Of a stretch of DNA of 7,677 bases, positions 6,597 through 7,677 are shown one piece after another. Where the stretch lies: assembly GCA_001464165.1 (NCBI GenBank), contig LNEX01000488.1, positions 1 through 7,677 on the forward strand, written 5' to 3'. The number at the start of each line of letters is the position of its first letter. Within the stretch, counting starts at the first letter, position 1. The translations under genes and the position numbers were made by a program. The DNA is from a bacterium Ga0077546 (lineage in GTDB: Bacteria; Cyanobacteriota; Vampirovibrionia; Obscuribacterales; Obscuribacteraceae). The notes under the pieces were generated by a model. That model had not been told where the DNA came from and made no database searches. It saw nothing but the letters and a program-made list of their open reading frames with translations.

Positions 6597-7343
6597 ATGG
6601 AAACCCGGGCAGTAGCGAAACCACAACCAAGAGCCAAACTCAGCGCAAAAGTAAGATTGATAGGCGTTCTGCTTGTCCTAGCGTTTAACTGTCAGGCGGC
6701 TCAAGCAATGCTGCTCACTGGCCAAGTAGAAGAACGGGCCGAGGCCCTAGAACCAAATCAAAATCAATATCAAAATCCAAACCAAAGCCAGAGCCAAAAT
6801 CTGGCTCCACTGCAAAGCCTGCAAGGCCGGCCAGATATATTAAATAGAACCAACTTAAGTGGACCAATTCCAAATAGGCCCACTCAGGTCGCTCAACCTC
6901 CCAGCGCCTCTAAACCCACTACGAATTCATTTCCAGCCACATATCAAGGCGCTTGGTACTGCCAGACCACAGTAGTCGACTCAACACTCCCGGCTGTGCT
7001 CCAAGGGCAAGTGATTGGCTCCGAGGTGGTCTTCTTCCTCAGCAAAGATGGCGGTATTCACGCACGCTGGAACCAACCAGGCTGGGTTGAAACCCAATCT
7101 CAGGCCATTACATTTAACGGCACTGAAGCCAAGGCAGACCGCACCACCTATTACTTTGGCGATAACATGCAAGGTTCGTGGGCCGCCCGCGCCCGTGACC
7201 AGTTCGCCCAAACCGGCCCAGACATAATCTCAGCCAAGAGTTATGTCGACCAATACCTTGACGGGCAGTACCTTGGCCGTTATCGCACAGTCTCCGTTCT
7301 CAAGAGAAGCAGCACTTCACAAAACATGGCCAGCATGAACTAA
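6597..7343 (+). CDS. Exported protein of unknown function with Gln/Asn-rich linker, 248 aa
   Basis: I do not recognise the family. The N-terminus is a signal peptide: basic residues 1-20, hydrophobic core LIGVLLVLAF (21-30) and likely cleavage after AQA at 37. Cys32 does not sit in a proper lipobox. Residues 52-78 form a Gln/Asn/Ser-rich stretch, followed by a Pro/Thr-rich linker to about 112. A compact domain of about 125 residues (113-237) has many aromatic and beta-prone stretches (YQGAWYCQTTVV, GSEVVFFLSKDGGIHARW, YYFGDNMQGSWAARARDQF, YLDGQYLGRYRTVSVL), suggesting a beta-rich fold. A single Cys (122) remains after processing. The ATG at 6597 is chosen because GGAG lies 5 nt upstream and the signal peptide starts cleanly; a GTG at 6570 (AGAGG 10 nt upstream) would add nine residues. 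It is probably a single-gene transcript. Confidence 0.8.
   Translation: METRAVAKPQPRAKLSAKVRLIGVLLVLAFNCQAAQAMLLTGQVEERAEALEPNQNQYQNPNQSQSQNLAPLQSLQGRPDILNRTNLSGPIPNRPTQVAQPPSASKPTTNSFPATYQGAWYCQTTVVDSTLPAVLQGQVIGSEVVFFLSKDGGIHARWNQPGWVETQSQAITFNGTEAKADRTTYYFGDNMQGSWAARARDQFAQTGPDIISAKSYVDQYLDGQYLGRYRTVSVLKRSSTSQNMASMN
6751..6800 (+). repeat. Low-complexity A/C-rich tract coding for the Gln/Asn-rich linker
   Basis: Loosely repeated units of the CCAAAT/CAAAAT/CCAAAG type run through this tract. They encode alternating Asn, Gln and Ser at residues 52-68 of the exported protein. Such tracts expand and contract by slippage, so length may differ between strains. Confidence 0.6.
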
Positions 7344-7363
7344 TCCGAATTCGGCACGGTTGC

Positions 7364-7404
7364 AAAGAGAAAGCACTCCTTTTTAGGGGGAGTGCTTTCT
7401 CTTT
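7364..7404. terminator. Bidirectional terminator between the exported-protein gene and enolase
   Basis: A perfect 16-bp stem (7364-7379 with 7389-7404, core AGAAAGCACTCC/GGAGTGCTTTCT) closes a 9-nt loop. The arms end in AAAGAG and CTCTTT, so each strand finishes with a pyrimidine-rich tail, although neither has a long pure T tract. It lies 20 bp from each of the two converging stop codons. Confidence 0.85.
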
Positions 7405-7423
7405 ATCTATATATGTATAGAAC

Positions 7424-7677
<254 letters not shown>

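Overview
The window looks like part of the chromosome of a bacterium on the cyanobacterial line, possibly a non-photosynthetic relative of the Melainabacteria/Vampirovibrionia kind. The best evidence is an OmpR-family response regulator (4292-5017) that reads almost word for word like cyanobacterial RpaB. Signal peptides and outer-membrane secretins show a diderm envelope. No photosynthesis gene, phage gene, transposase, CRISPR array, tRNA or rRNA is visible. The lineage is inferred from one regulator and is not proven.

Left half (1-3998, minus strand): two tandem paralogous genes for CpaC/PilQ-like secretins, the outer-membrane channels of type IV/Tad pilus or type II secretion machines. The complete copy (1313-3697) is transcribed first and is followed by a strong terminator (1255-1288). 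The second copy starts at 904 and leaves the window at its left edge. Each copy has its own duplicated upstream region of about 300 bp. A 143-bp block around each start codon (876-1018 and 3669-3811) differs at only 2 positions, although the adjacent coding and upstream DNA has diverged strongly. The block can fold into a hairpin next to the Shine-Dalgarno sequence, with alternative pairings, and it holds a 22-codon ORF that overlaps the secretin start as ATGA. This is the most promising candidate for an undescribed regulatory element here.

Middle (3999-6376): an AT-rich divergent intergenic region leads into the rpaB-like gene on the plus strand. That gene converges on ahcY (S-adenosylhomocysteine hydrolase, minus strand, GTG start), and the two share a perfect 15-bp stem terminator.

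Right part (6377-7677): a 220-bp divergent intergenic region separates ahcY from a plus-strand gene for an unrecognised exported protein with a Gln/Asn-rich linker. A perfect 16-bp stem terminator then separates it from the C-terminal part of enolase on the minus strand. The enolase reading frame contains an in-frame TAA exactly where the conserved Ser of the SHRSGE motif is expected, so it is either a broken gene or a sequence error near the end of the contig.

The genes do not form one pathway. The window combines a duplicated envelope/pilus module with housekeeping genes (methyl cycle, glycolysis) and a global response regulator.
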